Source: Ornithodoros turicata (lineage: Eukaryota; Arthropoda; Arachnida; Ixodida; Argasidae). Taken from it: a stretch of 64,000 nucleotides of DNA. The stretch is taken from NCBI RefSeq assembly GCF_037126465.1, contig NC_088203.1, forward strand, positions 50,734,489 to 50,798,488, in the 5' to 3' direction. Made by a program: the position numbers and the translations under genes. Below the pieces are notes generated by a model, which worked only from the letters and a program-made list of their open reading frames with translations, had not been told where the DNA came from and did not search any database. Positions 1-11,290 of this stretch are shown here, one piece after another. The stretch's first letter is position 1; every line of letters starts with the position of its first letter.

Positions 1-2345
1 GGGACTTTGTCTAGGAGCTAAGGCTGCGAACTGTAGACAATACGCCGGGGTCTTCGTTTATCGTAGACTGGAATTTGTGGATTAGGAATGATTCACGTTG
101 TTGCCTGCTACGGTCTGAGGGGAAACCAGATTGTAAGATGTACACGTGGATGTCCTTGAATGAGTGGCCGGTTTGATTGAAATGACGCGACACAGGGAGA
201 TTTGGTTTCTTTGTAATATCGGACCTGTGATTATTAAAACGAATTCGGAATGATGTTGTAGTTTGGCCGATATATTGTGCTTTGCATGCGTTGCATTCCA
301 ATAGATATACTACGTTGGATGAGTTGCAGTCCGAAGTAGTTTTGATTTTTACTTGGAAGTTGCTGTTTGTGCTTTGTACCCTGTCTGCAGTCTGCATTAG
401 AATACAAATTTGGCATCTTCGTCCGTTGCATGGGTGGCAGCCTTCGGTTGTAGGAGGTGGCTTATTGACTTTTGCGTTGACTAAGTGGTCTTGAAGATTC
501 CTTGCACGACGATATGCTATGCGAGGCGGTTCTGGGAATATTTCTCCAAGGTGCTCCGACTGTGTTAAAATTGTGTGATGACGTTTCAGTATGTTTTTAA
601 GGTTAGGGATCGCGCCATTGAAGGTGACTGTAAGATTAACCCGCTTGGGGCGTTCGGGGCGTGTTGAGTTTTTTAGAAGTTCACTGCGATTAGTACGGCG
701 GGCTCTACATATCGCGTCCTTCACGAGATCCTGGGGGAAGTTTCGGCTGACCAGCGTGTTTTGAAGATCGTTAAGGTTTGCGTCCAGCTCGTCCTCTTGG
801 GAACAAATGCGCCGGTAGCGGAGGGCCTGACTGTACGGTATGGCCAATTTTGTATGTCGGGGATGGCAGCTGTGAAATGATAGGTACTGTTGGGAGTCAG
901 TCGGTTTTCGGTACAGATTTGTTACGAGTGTGCCATTGGATATGCCTATATGGACATCTAGAAAATCTATGCTCTCTCTAGAATAAGCGTGAGTGAATTG
1001 TATTGTGGGGTGCACGTTACCGAAGTTTTCAATGAAAGACAGAAGCGAATCTTCAGAATGTGGCCACAGCATGAATATGTCGTCCAAAAAACGCTTAAAA
1101 ATTAGGGGTTTAAGTTGACAGGTGCCAAGGAAGCGTCCTTCTAGATCACCCATAAAGATATTTGCGTAATTTGGGGCATTTTCGTGCCCATGGCTGTGCC
1201 GTTAATTTGAATGTAATGCCTGTTGTCAAATTCAAAATTATTACATGTGAGTATTAGAGAAATTAGTGTTTCTATGACAGCAGAGTCGTACGGTTTTTCT
1301 GAAAATTTTTCATATGCTACGACAGTGGCATGGATGCCGTCATCGTGAGGAATATTGATGTACAATGAGGTAACATCGAGTGTTACAAGCAGGGAACCGG
1401 TCGGGACTTCGATATCCGAAATTATTTGCAGGAAATGGTTCGTATCCTTTATGTATGACGGGAATTTTGGGGGGATGTCTTTGAGGAGGTGGTCAACGAA
1501 CGTGGAGATTTTTTCGGTTGATGTGCCATTCGAAGATACTATGGGGCGACCGGGATTTCCTGGCTTATGAATTTTAGGGAGCATGTAAAATCGGCTAGGT
1601 TTGGGGTCGTGTGGCAGGAGGTACTCGAATAGATTATCGTCGATTTTCTTACTGACCTTCAATCTCTTTGTGATCTTGGTGCTGATGTCATTGGTGGGAT
1701 CATTTTCTAGGGGCCTGTAGAATGTTTGGCAACCGAGCTGCCGCATTCCTTCTGCGATATAGGTTTCCTTGTCCATGATTACTAGGGCACCACCTTTGTC
1801 TGCTCTTTTGATTACTGCGCTGCCTTAAGGCTGAGATACTGTCATGCTCCACTTTAGTAAGGTTAGGTTTCACTGCACCGCGGTCAGAATTTTGATAGGC
1901 TCGCAGGATATCCCTTTGAACAGCTTTGATGTACATATCTAAAGCTTTTTCTCGGTTCGAATCAGGAGTGAAATTTGACGGGGCTCCGAATTGGTTTCGC
2001 GATGAGCTGGCTTTGTCATGAAAATATTCTTTGAGACGCAACTGTCTTGCGAAGTTATCTAAATCCAAATGAAGCTGATATTCGTTGTACAGGTCACTGT
2101 TTGGACAGAAGGACAGTCCCCGATTAAGAAGCGAGAGTTCGTGGTCAGTGAGGGTTGCGGATGATAAATTCACGACATTATTTTTTACGTGACTTGCAGC
2201 GGGAACAATGGGTGTCGGTTGGGGGTCGGGTGCTGTATCTACGGGATTTGCAGTGGGAGGCGCAGTCACTGCGGTGTCATTCGGCAGGGGTATATCATCG
2301 CGGGCTAACTTCTTCTGTTTCCTTACGGTTAAGTGATTCTTTTTC
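1..2345 (-). mobile_element. Penelope-like retroelement (PLE), degenerate, 3' end off window
   Basis: This is a Penelope-like retroelement on the minus strand. It has the characteristic order of a PLE-specific N-terminal region, reverse transcriptase, then a C-terminal GIY-YIG endonuclease. The coding stop lies at about position 11, so the 3' untranslated end runs off the left edge of the window. The 5' end is fused to a TA microsatellite at 2346-2367 and then to a LINE reverse transcriptase fragment, which suggests the PLE landed in or beside an older LINE. A second, separate PLE tail of the same kind lies at 41485-42010. Seen: the domain order and motifs. Known: RT plus GIY-YIG defines canonical PLEs. 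Inferred: insertion into the LINE. Confidence 0.9.
11..2340 (-). pseudogene. PLE polyprotein (RT + GIY-YIG endonuclease), two frameshifts
   Basis: The reading frame is broken into three pieces. About 2340-1826 encodes the conserved PLE N-terminal region (LSSATLTDHELSLLNRGLSF). About 1825-1177 encodes the front of the RT, with FYMLPKIHKPGNPGRPIVSS, TLDVTSLYINIPH and NGTAMGTKM. About 1176-11 encodes the RT catalytic box FKRFLDDIFMLW, the thumb, and the endonuclease with VVYLLECNACKAQYIGQT. The break near 1176 looks like loss of one base inside a run of G/C, and the break near 1825 is also a single-base shift. Upstream of the N-terminal box the frame is Pro/Thr-rich and merges into TA repeats, so the true start is not visible. 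It is not expected to make active enzyme. Confidence 0.87.
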
Positions 2346-2367
2346 TTATATATATATATATATATTA
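2346..2367. repeat. (TA)n microsatellite
   Basis: A pure TA run lies exactly between the 5' end of the PLE and the LINE fragment. It may be the site at which the PLE inserted, or slippage at the junction. Confidence 0.85.
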
Positions 2368-3240
2368 AGAACAGTGGGCCTAAAACAGACCCCCAGTGGA
2401 ATACCTGATGTGACAGTGGCCCGGGGTGACTTAGATCCGTTAAGTACAACGCACTGCTCTCTACCTGTAAGATAATCCTTAAGCCAAAGCAATACTACTG
2501 CATTCAAATTTACAAAAAGTTAGTTTGTCAAGGAGCATACTCTGCAATATTATATATTACAATATTGCACAGACCCCGTTGCGAGCCGTTCTGCTACATC
2601 TTCCATACGCGATCGCCAGCAACGCCCCAGTGTGTCAATGCAGCTGTGCACGCGTATCATGGGCGATTGACAGCAGTTGTTTCCGCTTCCGCCCTTGCAT
2701 CCTATTCGCCTTCTGCGATGGCGAAAGTTATACTGCAGAACGCAACGAGCGAAAGCTACCGAAGGCGGATTGACCAAGCGTCGGCCGTCTCTTGACCAAC
2801 AACTATATGTGTCTGGCTACCTGGAACACTCCGTGACGTTCTATGGTGCTTTGCTTGGACCACCGAGCCAGAGTTTGATCAACGGCGTAGTAGTCAAAAG
2901 GTAGTGGTGCGGACGGATGAGTTCTCAAGAAGGTGGCGAGTTCATCCTTCCCTTATTGTGAGACGTGGAACCATGAGCATCGCTGGTTGACCTCCATTAA
3001 TTTCATTCGAATCATCCCATCCCATTCTGCCTTGACAGTAGGCAGAGCTTGCACCTATTCTAACTAGTGTGCCCGTCACCAAGTTTTTGGCGCAGGTTTA
3101 GTCAATAAATTTTTCTATAACAAAAACTTTCCTGAAATCGAGAAAGATGCAATTGGTTGCAGATCAAATATAGGAACAAGCGATTCGAGTTGTGCAAGAG
3201 AAGCCGCTGGGAAACCGGTGCTGGGCTGGGGAAAGAAAAT
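2368..3240 (-). mobile_element. Non-LTR retrotransposon RT fragments (CR1/Jockey type), interrupted
   Basis: Two minus-strand pieces of a LINE reverse transcriptase are visible. At about 3240-3100 the translation gives a degenerate QHGFRKGFSCTT-type box (read as FPSGFSCTT) followed by CIFLDFRKVF, the first catalytic aspartate region. At about 2515-2368 it gives LLWLKDYLTGREQCVVLNG and then TVTSGIPLGVCFRP, a decayed SGIPQGSVLGP box. In an intact RT these two boxes lie about 40 residues apart, but here they are some 580 bases apart. The stretch 2520-3090 is therefore probably an insertion, and I recognise nothing in it. There are stops and frameshifts throughout. The clade is assigned from motif style only. 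Confidence 0.72.
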
Positions 3241-3506
3241 TATTGCATGGTAAATGGGTCATAATGCTGGATTAAACAATGTGTTCTAAACTTTTTGCAC
3301 ATGTGCTTAGCAGGGAACAGGTCTTACGCATGTTCAGCTGTAAATATCGAATCGACGTTAGCGATCTTCCATTTCAGCTGGACCTTGCCTAACTTTGCAA
3401 ATGGTTGAAAAGTACAAATAGATAATCAACAAGAACAGAGGAACCGACTCCCGGAACAAACGGAGAAATTCCATCCTTTACTGTTTTAGAGCTTATACCA
3501 TATATA
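3241..3506. other. Stretch with no recognised feature
   Basis: No coding signal, RNA gene or repeat was recognised between the LINE fragment and the left end of the foldback element. Confidence 0.5.
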
Positions 3507-4855
3507 CAGGGTGTTTCAGTCCCCGAGCTAAATAATTCGCGAATGGGTGCACCAATCGGATAACTTTCTTTTTTACAAGTATCTATCCGATACCACGTGG
3601 CCATTCCACGCTAAGTCATTCACAGGTGCCGCTCGATCGCCCCCCCCCGCCCCACCTAGAATTTTATATGAATTTTTTTAGTGGTTCCTTATGACTCAGA
3701 AAGCAACAGAACATTGGTCTTTTTTAACGAAATTGAAACTTTGGGGTGCAGAGCCCCTCAAAGATGTAGTTTCTTGGTGAAAACCGATGTCGTTTTAAGG
3801 AAGAATTACGGCCCACGTAAAGCACGGATCATGTTAAAAAGCGTCTTATTTGATAAGGGACGGTTCATTTCAGTGTATGTAATCAGTTTTCACAATCGCA
3901 CTCGACGGTCTCGACGCTTGTGGCATGCACGAAATTTGCAAAGTTTGTGCAAGTTCACCAATTTTTTGCAACATAAAATTCTGGAATTTCTTATTTTCTT
4001 TTTTCTTCTCTGGAATTTTCTTTGTCGTATAGCCCCCATGCTGTACTTTCAACACAAAAAATCCAACCACGCCGGTGCACTGTAAGCAGCAGTAAGAAAT
4101 CGGGAAATTGTAAAAATTCCACAAAATGTACATTTTTGACCGAAAAATTCGGTGTGAGGAGGTCGGGACAGAAGCGTGATGAAGGTGTCATTCGATGCAC
4201 CGTCTTCCTAGCAAGACGTATTAAAAAAAATCGCAGGTACTTTTTGTTAAACTCAAATAATTTTTTAATTGAAGGTAACTTCGTAAACGTGTATGCGCAC
4301 AGCGGTGCATCGTACCGAATGAACAACTGAGCGGGTCACTCACAAAACACTAGACGGAAACAAAACACTAGGCAGTCGCATTATTGAAGAGCAAATAGTG
4401 GTTGCAAACACGTGTTTGCGTCCTTCGAGACCCGATGGTTGTGCAGTGAGCGCTCATTAAACTCGTCATCTTGCGCTCTAACAAAACTTCTATCCAGCTC
4501 ACGGTGGTGCTAAGTAAGAGATAAGTAAAGAATGGGGATAGCGGTCCATTCTTGCTTTATGGTAGCCTATGGGTGATATTTGGCTGTGTGGCATCCGGCA
4601 TCCGTCAGTCCAGTCGTTGGCATGACTAGAGTAATCACGACATGAACAGTGATCAAGTACTCCCTCTACCGAACACACATGGAGAATGCTTTCACCAGTA
4701 AGTTCCTTGGATGTGCCAGTGTTCATTTCATTTTTTTTTTCATGTGTGTGTCAACTCATTCCAGTATTGGGAAGAGAACCTTTTAGCTGTCCACTCCTCT
4801 TGCACGTAGTAGCTGTGACGTACGATCTTTTCGCTTTGTGCGCCAACAGTGGGGA

Positions 4856-5619
4856 CGTACGTATAAGAGAAAAATTTTGTCAGTCAGGGGTTCTGTCACT
4901 TTTGATATCGGATACGCTATTTCCGGGCATTTCTGTTGTGTACAAAGCTATGATACTGGGTTATTCAGGTCAGATATAACGTTTCTTTGATAGTCATCTT
5001 TCATACAGGGGATGGTTATTTCAGAGAAATATGGGCGAGCGTACGAGTACAGGCACATTTATACTACTTGCCGTGTGAGGTGTAGTGTGTAAGCCTGACC
5101 TTAAAAATGACTTCAGGGAGATCTGGGACTTTTCTCCTTGTTCCTTGGCTTAGATCATGACTTTAGCAGTTCAACTCACAAAAGACCCCTAACTTAACCC
5201 CTTGTTACCGTTGTTTCATGGCAGTGATCAGAGTCCAAGGAACAAGGAGGAAAGTCCAACAACGGTAACAAGGGGTTAAGTTAGCGGTTTTTTGTGAGTT
5301 GAACAAGTCATGATCTAAGCAGAGGAACAAGGAGAAAATTCCCAGATCTCCCTGAAACAATTTCTAAGGTCTTGCTTATACACTAAAGTGTCTTCACATG
5401 GCAAGCAGTATAAATGTGCATGTCCTCGTATGCTCACCCATGTTTCTCTGAAATAACCATCCCCCGTATGCAAGATGACTATCAAAGAAACGTTAGACCT
5501 GACCTGAATAACGCAGAACATTTATCATAGCTATGTACACAACAGAAATGCCCGGAAATAGCTTATCCGGTATCGAAAGTGATAGCATCCGTGACTGGCA
5601 AAATTTTTTCTCATACGTA
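4856..5619. mobile_element. Inner foldback element B (near-perfect palindrome)
   Basis: The sequence from GTACGTATAAGAGAAAA at the left is mirrored by TTTTTCTCATACGTAC at the right. The arms meet almost without a spacer at about 5215-5235. The block around GGAACAAGGAG and AACAAGGGGTTAAGTTAG appears twice in opposite orientation. It sits in the loop of the outer element. Confidence 0.8.
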
Positions 5620-6257
5620 CTGCTTGCGACATACTTGTTTGATATCTCCAGCCCCCGTAAAAGCGGGTTACCGAACCACTTTGCTGTGCTGCCGTCGCCT
5701 ACGCCTCACTTCCGTTCCCCTGGTGGCGGCGGGGCTGCGCAGCGCCACCAGACGGGAGAGATGGCGATCCGATAATCGCGCGTCGTCTGCTAGCTCCAAA
5801 TGCGTTGACGGGGCAGCGCTTGAGGTAATCCCTCGTAATCGAGGTAATAAAATGAGGTAATCCCTCGCTTGTGCCAGTTTCACGGAGCAGCCGTGATTCC
5901 TTGCATTACTGTGACACCTTTCACAATAAGTCCTGACGACCCCAGGAACTGCTCAAATGTGGCCTAATCTTGGTGTACTTATGTTTCAAAAACAATAAAC
6001 AGGAACAAAAAGAAACAGGTTACAATTTCCATTCCACTCCGCATTCCGAGGAAAGCGCTGCCCCGTCAACGCATTTGGAGCTAGCAGACGACGCGCGATT
6101 ATCGGATCGCCATCTCTCCCGTCTGGTGGCGCTGCGCAGCCCCGCCGCCACCAGGGGAACGGAAGTGAGGCGTAGGCGACGGCAGCACAGCAACGTGGTT
6201 CGGTAACCCGCTTTTACGGGGGCTGGAGATATCAAACAAGTATGTCGCAAGCAGTAC
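5618..6257. mobile_element. Inner foldback element C
   Basis: The ends TACTGCTTGCGACATAC and GTATGTCGCAAGCAGTA are inverted copies, and the arms extend about 205 bases (5618-5822 against 6047-6257). The arms are GC-rich and almost identical, including the CTGGTGGCGGCGGGGCTGCG block. The 225-base spacer 5823-6046 contains a short GAGGTAATCCCTCG direct repeat. The element abuts element B with a shared GTAC. Confidence 0.82.
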
Positions 6258-7636
6258 ATCTCAACTGTTGGCGCACAAAGCGAAAAGATCGTACATCACG
6301 GCTACTAAGTAAGTTTTATATGCGTTCAAGAGGGGTGGACAGCTAAAGGGATCTGTTTCCAATACTGAAATGAGTTAACGTACACATGCAAAAACAAAAA
6401 TTAAATGAACCATACCAGGAACTTACTAGAACCAGGAAATGGTTAAAGCATTCTCCGCTTGTGATCGGTGCAGGCAGTACTTGATCGCTGTTCATGTCGT
6501 GACTACTCTACTCATGTCAACGACTCGACTGACGGATGCCGGATGCCACACGCCTAAAAATCAACCATATGGTACCATGAAACCTGAATGGACCATATAT
6601 ATCTCCATGTCTTTAGTTATCTCTTACTTACCGCCACCGCGAGCTGGCTACAAGTTTCGTTAGAGCGCAAGATGGCCAGATTTATGAGCGCTCACTGCAC
6701 AACCGTCGGGTCTCGAAGGCGGCAAACACGTGTTTGCAACCGTCATTTGCTCTTCAGTAATGCGACTGCCTTTCTTTCCGTCTAGTGTTTTGTGAGTGAC
6801 CCGCTCACTTGTACATTCGGTACACTGCGCCGCAGCGCATACACGTTTGCGAAGTTACCTTCACTTAAAAAATTATTTGAGCTTAACAAAAAGTACCTCT
6901 GGGATTCTTTTGCTACGTCTTGCTAGGAAGACGGTGCACCGAATGACACCTTGATCACGCTTCTATCCCGACTTCCTCACACCAAATTTTTCGGTCAAAA
7001 ATGTGCATTTTGTCGAATTTTTGCAAATTCCCGATTTTTTACTGCGGTTTACAGTGCACCGGCGGGATTGAATTTTTGTTGTTGTTGTAAGTGCAACAAA
7101 AAGCAAAAAGTGTAAAAAAGTGACAAAATGTTGAAGAAGAAATTCTAAAATTTTATACTGCAAAAAAAAATGGTAAACTTGCACAAACTTTGCAAATTTT
7201 GTGCAGGCCACAAGCGTCGAGCCCGTCGAGTGCGATGGTGAATATTGCTTACATACACTGAAATGAACTCTCCCCTATCAAATAAGACGCTTTTTAACGT
7301 GCTCCGTGGCTTACGTGGGCCGTAATACCGGCTGAGACCGACATAGCTTTTCGCCAAGCACTGCATCTTTGAGGGGCTCTGCACCCTATAAATTTCGATT
7401 TCGTTAGAAAATACTGTGAGACAGACCTGCGTCCATCGCCATCGTTCTTCCCACGCTCTCCCTGGGTGACGCGCCTGCTTCATTGGATCGGTGCAAACAG
7501 AAGAAAAAACCGTTCTCTTGCTCACAATACCAATGTTCTGTTGCTTTCGGAGTCATAGCGAACCACGAAAAAATTCACATAAAATTCTAGGGGGGATCGA
7601 GCGGCACCTCTGGATCACTTGGTGTGGAATGGCCCA

Positions 7637-8219
7637 CCTACAAGCTGCGCACCGTGCGAATGAGTGGGAGGCGCTCATTATTTAAATAAAAATTCAAATC
7701 AGTTTCGTGAAGAACATAATTTCTAAAGCAGGGCGCCGTCGGCATTAAAATGAGACTACCCTTTTGGGGACCTTCAGTGAACACCCTTTGGAGAAAAATC
7801 TCCGCCGAACCTGGTCATTTCATGCAGTTATAATTGCTTTCGGTATACATATTATTGTCGCCGCTGATTGTGGTCGCAAAAGGACGCTCCACCACTTCCT
7901 TATCCACCAATGCATTAAGTCCTTACGCCAATCAATTACGCGCTTTTGCGCTTCGCGGCGACCAGCCGCGATAAAAAATATGTAAACTGAAACCAATTAA
8001 TTACGGCAACAAATGACCCGCTTCGCTGGCAGATTTTTCTCTAACAGGTGCCCACTGAAGGTTCCTAAAGAGGAGTACTGCTCATATTAATACCGACGGC
8101 GCCCTGCTTTAGAAGTTGTTTTTTCACGGAACTCATTTGAATTTTTATGTAAATAATGAGTATACCACTGATTAATGATTCCAGCCTCAGAACATCACAG
8201 GGTACGCAGCTTGTAAGTG
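7637..8219. mobile_element. Foldback element D inserted in the right arm of the outer element
   Basis: CTACAAGCTGCGCACCGTG at 7638 is mirrored by CAGGGTACGCAGCTTGTAAG near 8200. A second inverted segment, CTCATTATTTAAATAAAAAT at 7674, is mirrored at 8141-8160. Homology of the outer element's two arms breaks off at GTGGAATGGCCCAC and resumes at GTGGTATCTGAC, exactly at these borders, which marks D as a later insertion. Confidence 0.75.
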
Positions 8220-8307
8220 GTATCTGACAGGTACTTGTCAAGTTATTTGCTTGGTGAACCCTTCTCGCGAATTATTTATCTCGGGGATGAAACACCTTGT
8301 ATATATA

Positions 8308-9072
8308 CTGGGTGTTTCACCGAAAGAGATAAAAGTTCTAACTACCGATGTACTCGCCGGAGGATTGTGGGACTTTCGGCAATTACCTTCTGGGAACTCT
8401 TGCCGCCATTTAGGAAGGCTTTGTACAATTTTTAATTGAGGGAAATTTATTTCTGTCAATTGAACTTTGAAAATTGCGGGCGTACCTGACTTTTTTACAG
8501 TAATATGAAGTCCTCCACGCATAACCGCAGACCCAACACGAACTATATAGTATTGGAACAGAAGTCGTCGAAAAAAAAGTAAAAATTACGCTTTAGCCCG
8601 ACCTCCTTCATTTTCGCAAACAAGCGCACGCCAACTGTGCGTCTGGAGGAGGAAGTGTACCCGCTTTTTGCCTTCTTTATGATAAGACGGTTGTTTTGTT
8701 TTCTTTCTGATAAGACGGTTGCCACCAGCATCCTTCTCTCCCCGCAATCTCTCGTGGGCTCTTCTTGCGCCAATTGAGCAGGCGGGGCTAAAGCGGAAAT
8801 TTTACTGTTTTTTTTTGTTGCGATATTGTGCATCGTTTTTGTTGGGTCGGTGGTTATCCGTGGATGACTTCATAGTTCTGTAGGAAAAAAAGTAAGGTTC
8901 GCTTCGCAATTTCCAAAGTTCAATAGAAACATAAAGTTCCCACAATTAAAAATTGCCCAAAGCCTTCCTTAATGGTGGCAAAATTTTCTAGAAGGCAATT
9001 GCCCGAAAGTCCCACTAACCTCCGGCGAGTACGTCACCAGTTAGAATTTTTTTACTACGTGAGGTGAAACCT
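8308..9072. mobile_element. Foldback element with CTGGGTGTTTCACC end
   Basis: It starts eight bases after the outer element ends. The left arm 8308-8560 (GATGTACTCGCCGGAGGAT and following) is mirrored by 8830-9072, giving inverted arms of about 250 bases. The right terminus is eroded (GTGAAACCTTA). The inner 270 bases show no coding sequence. Its terminal GGGTGTTTCA resembles the neighbouring element's end. Confidence 0.75.
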
Positions 9073-10029
9073 TACATGGACCCGACTGGACCCGAGACGT
9101 CCTCAGGGTTGTGCTCTACAACTTTGCAATTGTGCGGAAAACCCTCTTTCGTCTATTTGACTAATTATGAATATTAATTATGAAAGTTAATTAACGACCA
9201 TGCTAATCACTGATACACCACAACTTTTGAGTAGGCCCCATTGGAAATAGATATATTCAACGACATTTCCGAAAGAAAAGCATGTCGTAAATTTCATAAA
9301 CTTTTGTTTAGTCTTACATGACACACTTACTTATACACAGTACGTAAGTATAGCTGTAATGCACAAAGAGTGTCGAAATGGCGCTCTTAAACATATGTAC
9401 GTCCCGATGCCTCCTGTACAACGTTTTCCGCCTAGTCAAATCTGCAGACAAGCAGGAAAGGGAAAAGTGCTGCAGTATTCTTATATGGCACAGTCATATA
9501 CAATACACAATTAATGGTAGCACAAAAACATGTTCCGCTAATTATCTGCAGAGCCTGAAAAAAATGCTATATGGAGACCAACAACCTGTATTCGATTAGG
9601 AATTGGTCACGACATTTCGATATAGAGTATTGAAATAAGTTTATCTGCCCTCTGGACCACATGTTTTGTGCGGATTACGCCAGGAAAGCTAAGCCGAATA
9701 GATCGCCTTTGGGCTTGGTATAATCAGTCATTAGTAGTACTCGTAATTGTTTGCATATGAAGCGCGCATCATAGAACGTAACAATGTGAGACGTATACGA
9801 GGACTGTAGAAACACTTATAACTCTCTGCAGCAAGATAACACTTCGTATTAGGTGTTCAAAGCCTAGAGTGTGTCATTGCGGTGGCCAGTAAATGCAGTA
9901 TGATCAGTGCACAAGTGATCAGTGTGTCTTTATTGATTTCGCAAGTATACATCGACTCCTCATTGTACTCCCGCGCATTATTAGGCACTCCATGACGTCG
10001 ACATTAAACTGAAATTGAACAACTTCCAG
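9073..10029. other. Intronic stretch, no recognised gene
   Basis: It is AT-rich with a TAATTATGAATATTAATTA patch near 9163-9195. I searched for an upstream ABCA exon carrying the Walker B/signature region and did not find one, so that exon should lie left of this window or be unrecognisable by eye. Confidence 0.5.
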
Positions 10030-10279
10030 GTACGGGTTACCAAATTCATCTTGCAAGGAGCCACAACATGAAGGTGGACCAGATTCTCAGCATCGTTAGG
10101 CGGACAGCTCATCATGCTCAAATTGATAGCGAGAGCCTAACGGAAGTGAGAATATCCCTGGGACTCTCTGATCCAAAGGGCTTCGAGTCTATGTTCGCCA
10201 AACTTGAGCAGCAAATGCAGCATCTGGGGATTGGAAGGATCGGCGTTACTGTGTCCACCATGGAGGACGTGTACATAAA
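10030..10279 (+). CDS. ABCA-family transporter, internal exon (end of NBD1 half)
   Basis: This exon encodes the C-terminal end of the first nucleotide-binding half of an ABC transporter of subfamily A, a lipid-transporting membrane ATPase family. The translation begins GTGYQIHLARS, matching the GxGYxLxLV step of ABCA proteins. It ends with FAKLEQQMQHLGIGRIGV and STMEDVYIK, matching the family's LFxxLExxxxxLGIxSFGVSxTTMEEVFLK. The acceptor is CTTCCAG at 10023-10029 and the donor is GTAAGC at 10280. The exon begins after the first base of a codon and ends after the second base of the final Lys codon. There are no internal stops. The upstream exon with Walker motifs is not in view. Family assignment is firm; the specific ABCA member is not assignable. 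Confidence 0.85.
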
Positions 10280-10629
10280 GTAAGCATAGTTATAGGGTTA
10301 ATGGAGAAAGTATTTACCTGACTTCAGAGCGGCCAGCAACACAGAGCGCACCCTGTGCAACTGGAAGATGCCGAATATGGAAATAAATCACTTTATCGGC
10401 TACATGGAGTATGGTGCATACTAAAGCTCAATGGACGTCATTATTGTTGGAAATTGCCGTTTGTCCGCCTACGAGTGATACACAAGAGCGCTTTTTTTTC
10501 TTGTTCTTCTTTTTCAATTTTTCCTTCTTACCATTGTCACGTACGGAGGTATTTTGTTCGGATATAACTGCTTTTCAACTGCGGAGAGGCTTGTGATTTG
10601 TATCTCAGGTGTGTATATAACGTATGTGT

Positions 10630-10765
10630 AAGACCTGTAATCAATTACTTTTTCGAGTAATCTTGCGAGCAATAGAGTAGTTTTCAAGCAAGTTATTTCT
10701 AAGTAATCTGATTACAATTTTGCGTAATCGGATACAAGTAATCGATTACATTTCGACTAACTTTA
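10630..10765. repeat. Degenerate GTAATC/GATTAC repeat patch
   Basis: Many copies of AATCGATTAC-like and AGTAATC words occur in both orientations. Related GTAACGGTAAT-type patches occur at 19045-19165 and 53320-53420. This is probably a low-complexity part of a dispersed repeat. Confidence 0.55.
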
Positions 10766-10854
10766 CTCTACGCGAAAACTACCCACATGCTCCATCACAG
10801 CCTTTCCAATCTACTTCGCTTTCCACCAGAGCTTCCAAACGGAAAGTTTTTCAG

Positions 10855-11290
10855 GTTGTTTCGCGTTCGGGTTTAGCCATAAAGGTACGATTCCGGTTTA
10901 GCTCCGGGGTTAAAATACACCGGTTTCATTAACCGGCTCAGAGGCAGTAAATCGGTTCGGAAGCGGTTCGAGGTTCTAAATGCTACAAAATTATTGGTAG
11001 CCACTCAAACTGATAGAAGATCTCATAGTCACGTTTTTTGTGCATATATTTATGTTTATCTACCAAAAGCACCCCCCCAGGCAGAGCGCTCGAATCTCCA
11101 CGTAACCCTCCATCACACACCAACCAGAACCGAACCGGTCGTCACGAACCGATAACCGAAGTTTTGAAATGGGTTCGGTTCAGGTTTAGACCCAAGATGC
11201 GCTAGTAATTACGGTTCAGTTCCGGTTCAATTCCAGCTAAAAATATGGGTTAATTCTGGTTTTCGGTTTCGGTTCCGGTTCGGTTCGACG
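10855..11290. repeat. Dispersed GGTTCGGTTCCGG-type repeat
   Basis: Two clusters (10855-10975 and 11120-11290) are built from variants of GGTTCGGTTCCGGTTC and its complement AACCGGAACCG. They flank a region without other signal. They are probably the arms of a simple-repeat-rich MITE. Confidence 0.5.

Larger units (their letters stand above)
3507..8299. mobile_element. Large foldback DNA element with nested palindromes (outer element)
   Basis: The left end reads TA-CAGGGTGTTTCAG and the right end is its inverse, AAACACCTTG-TA, giving a TA target duplication. The left arm (3507-4852) and right arm (6262-8299) are inverted copies of each other. Examples are the GTGCAGAGCCCCTCAAAGATG block near 3750 against its inverse near 7370, and the inverted pairing of 4690-4850 with 6262-6440. 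The right arm carries an extra block of about 90 bases near 7410-7530 and a separate insertion at 7637-8219. The centre, 4853-6261, is made of two further inverted-repeat elements. There is no credible transposase frame, and the short ORFs in the arms are mirror images of one another. It is a non-autonomous long-TIR element. The superfamily is unknown, although the TA duplication would suit Tc1/mariner relatives. Confidence 0.82.
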
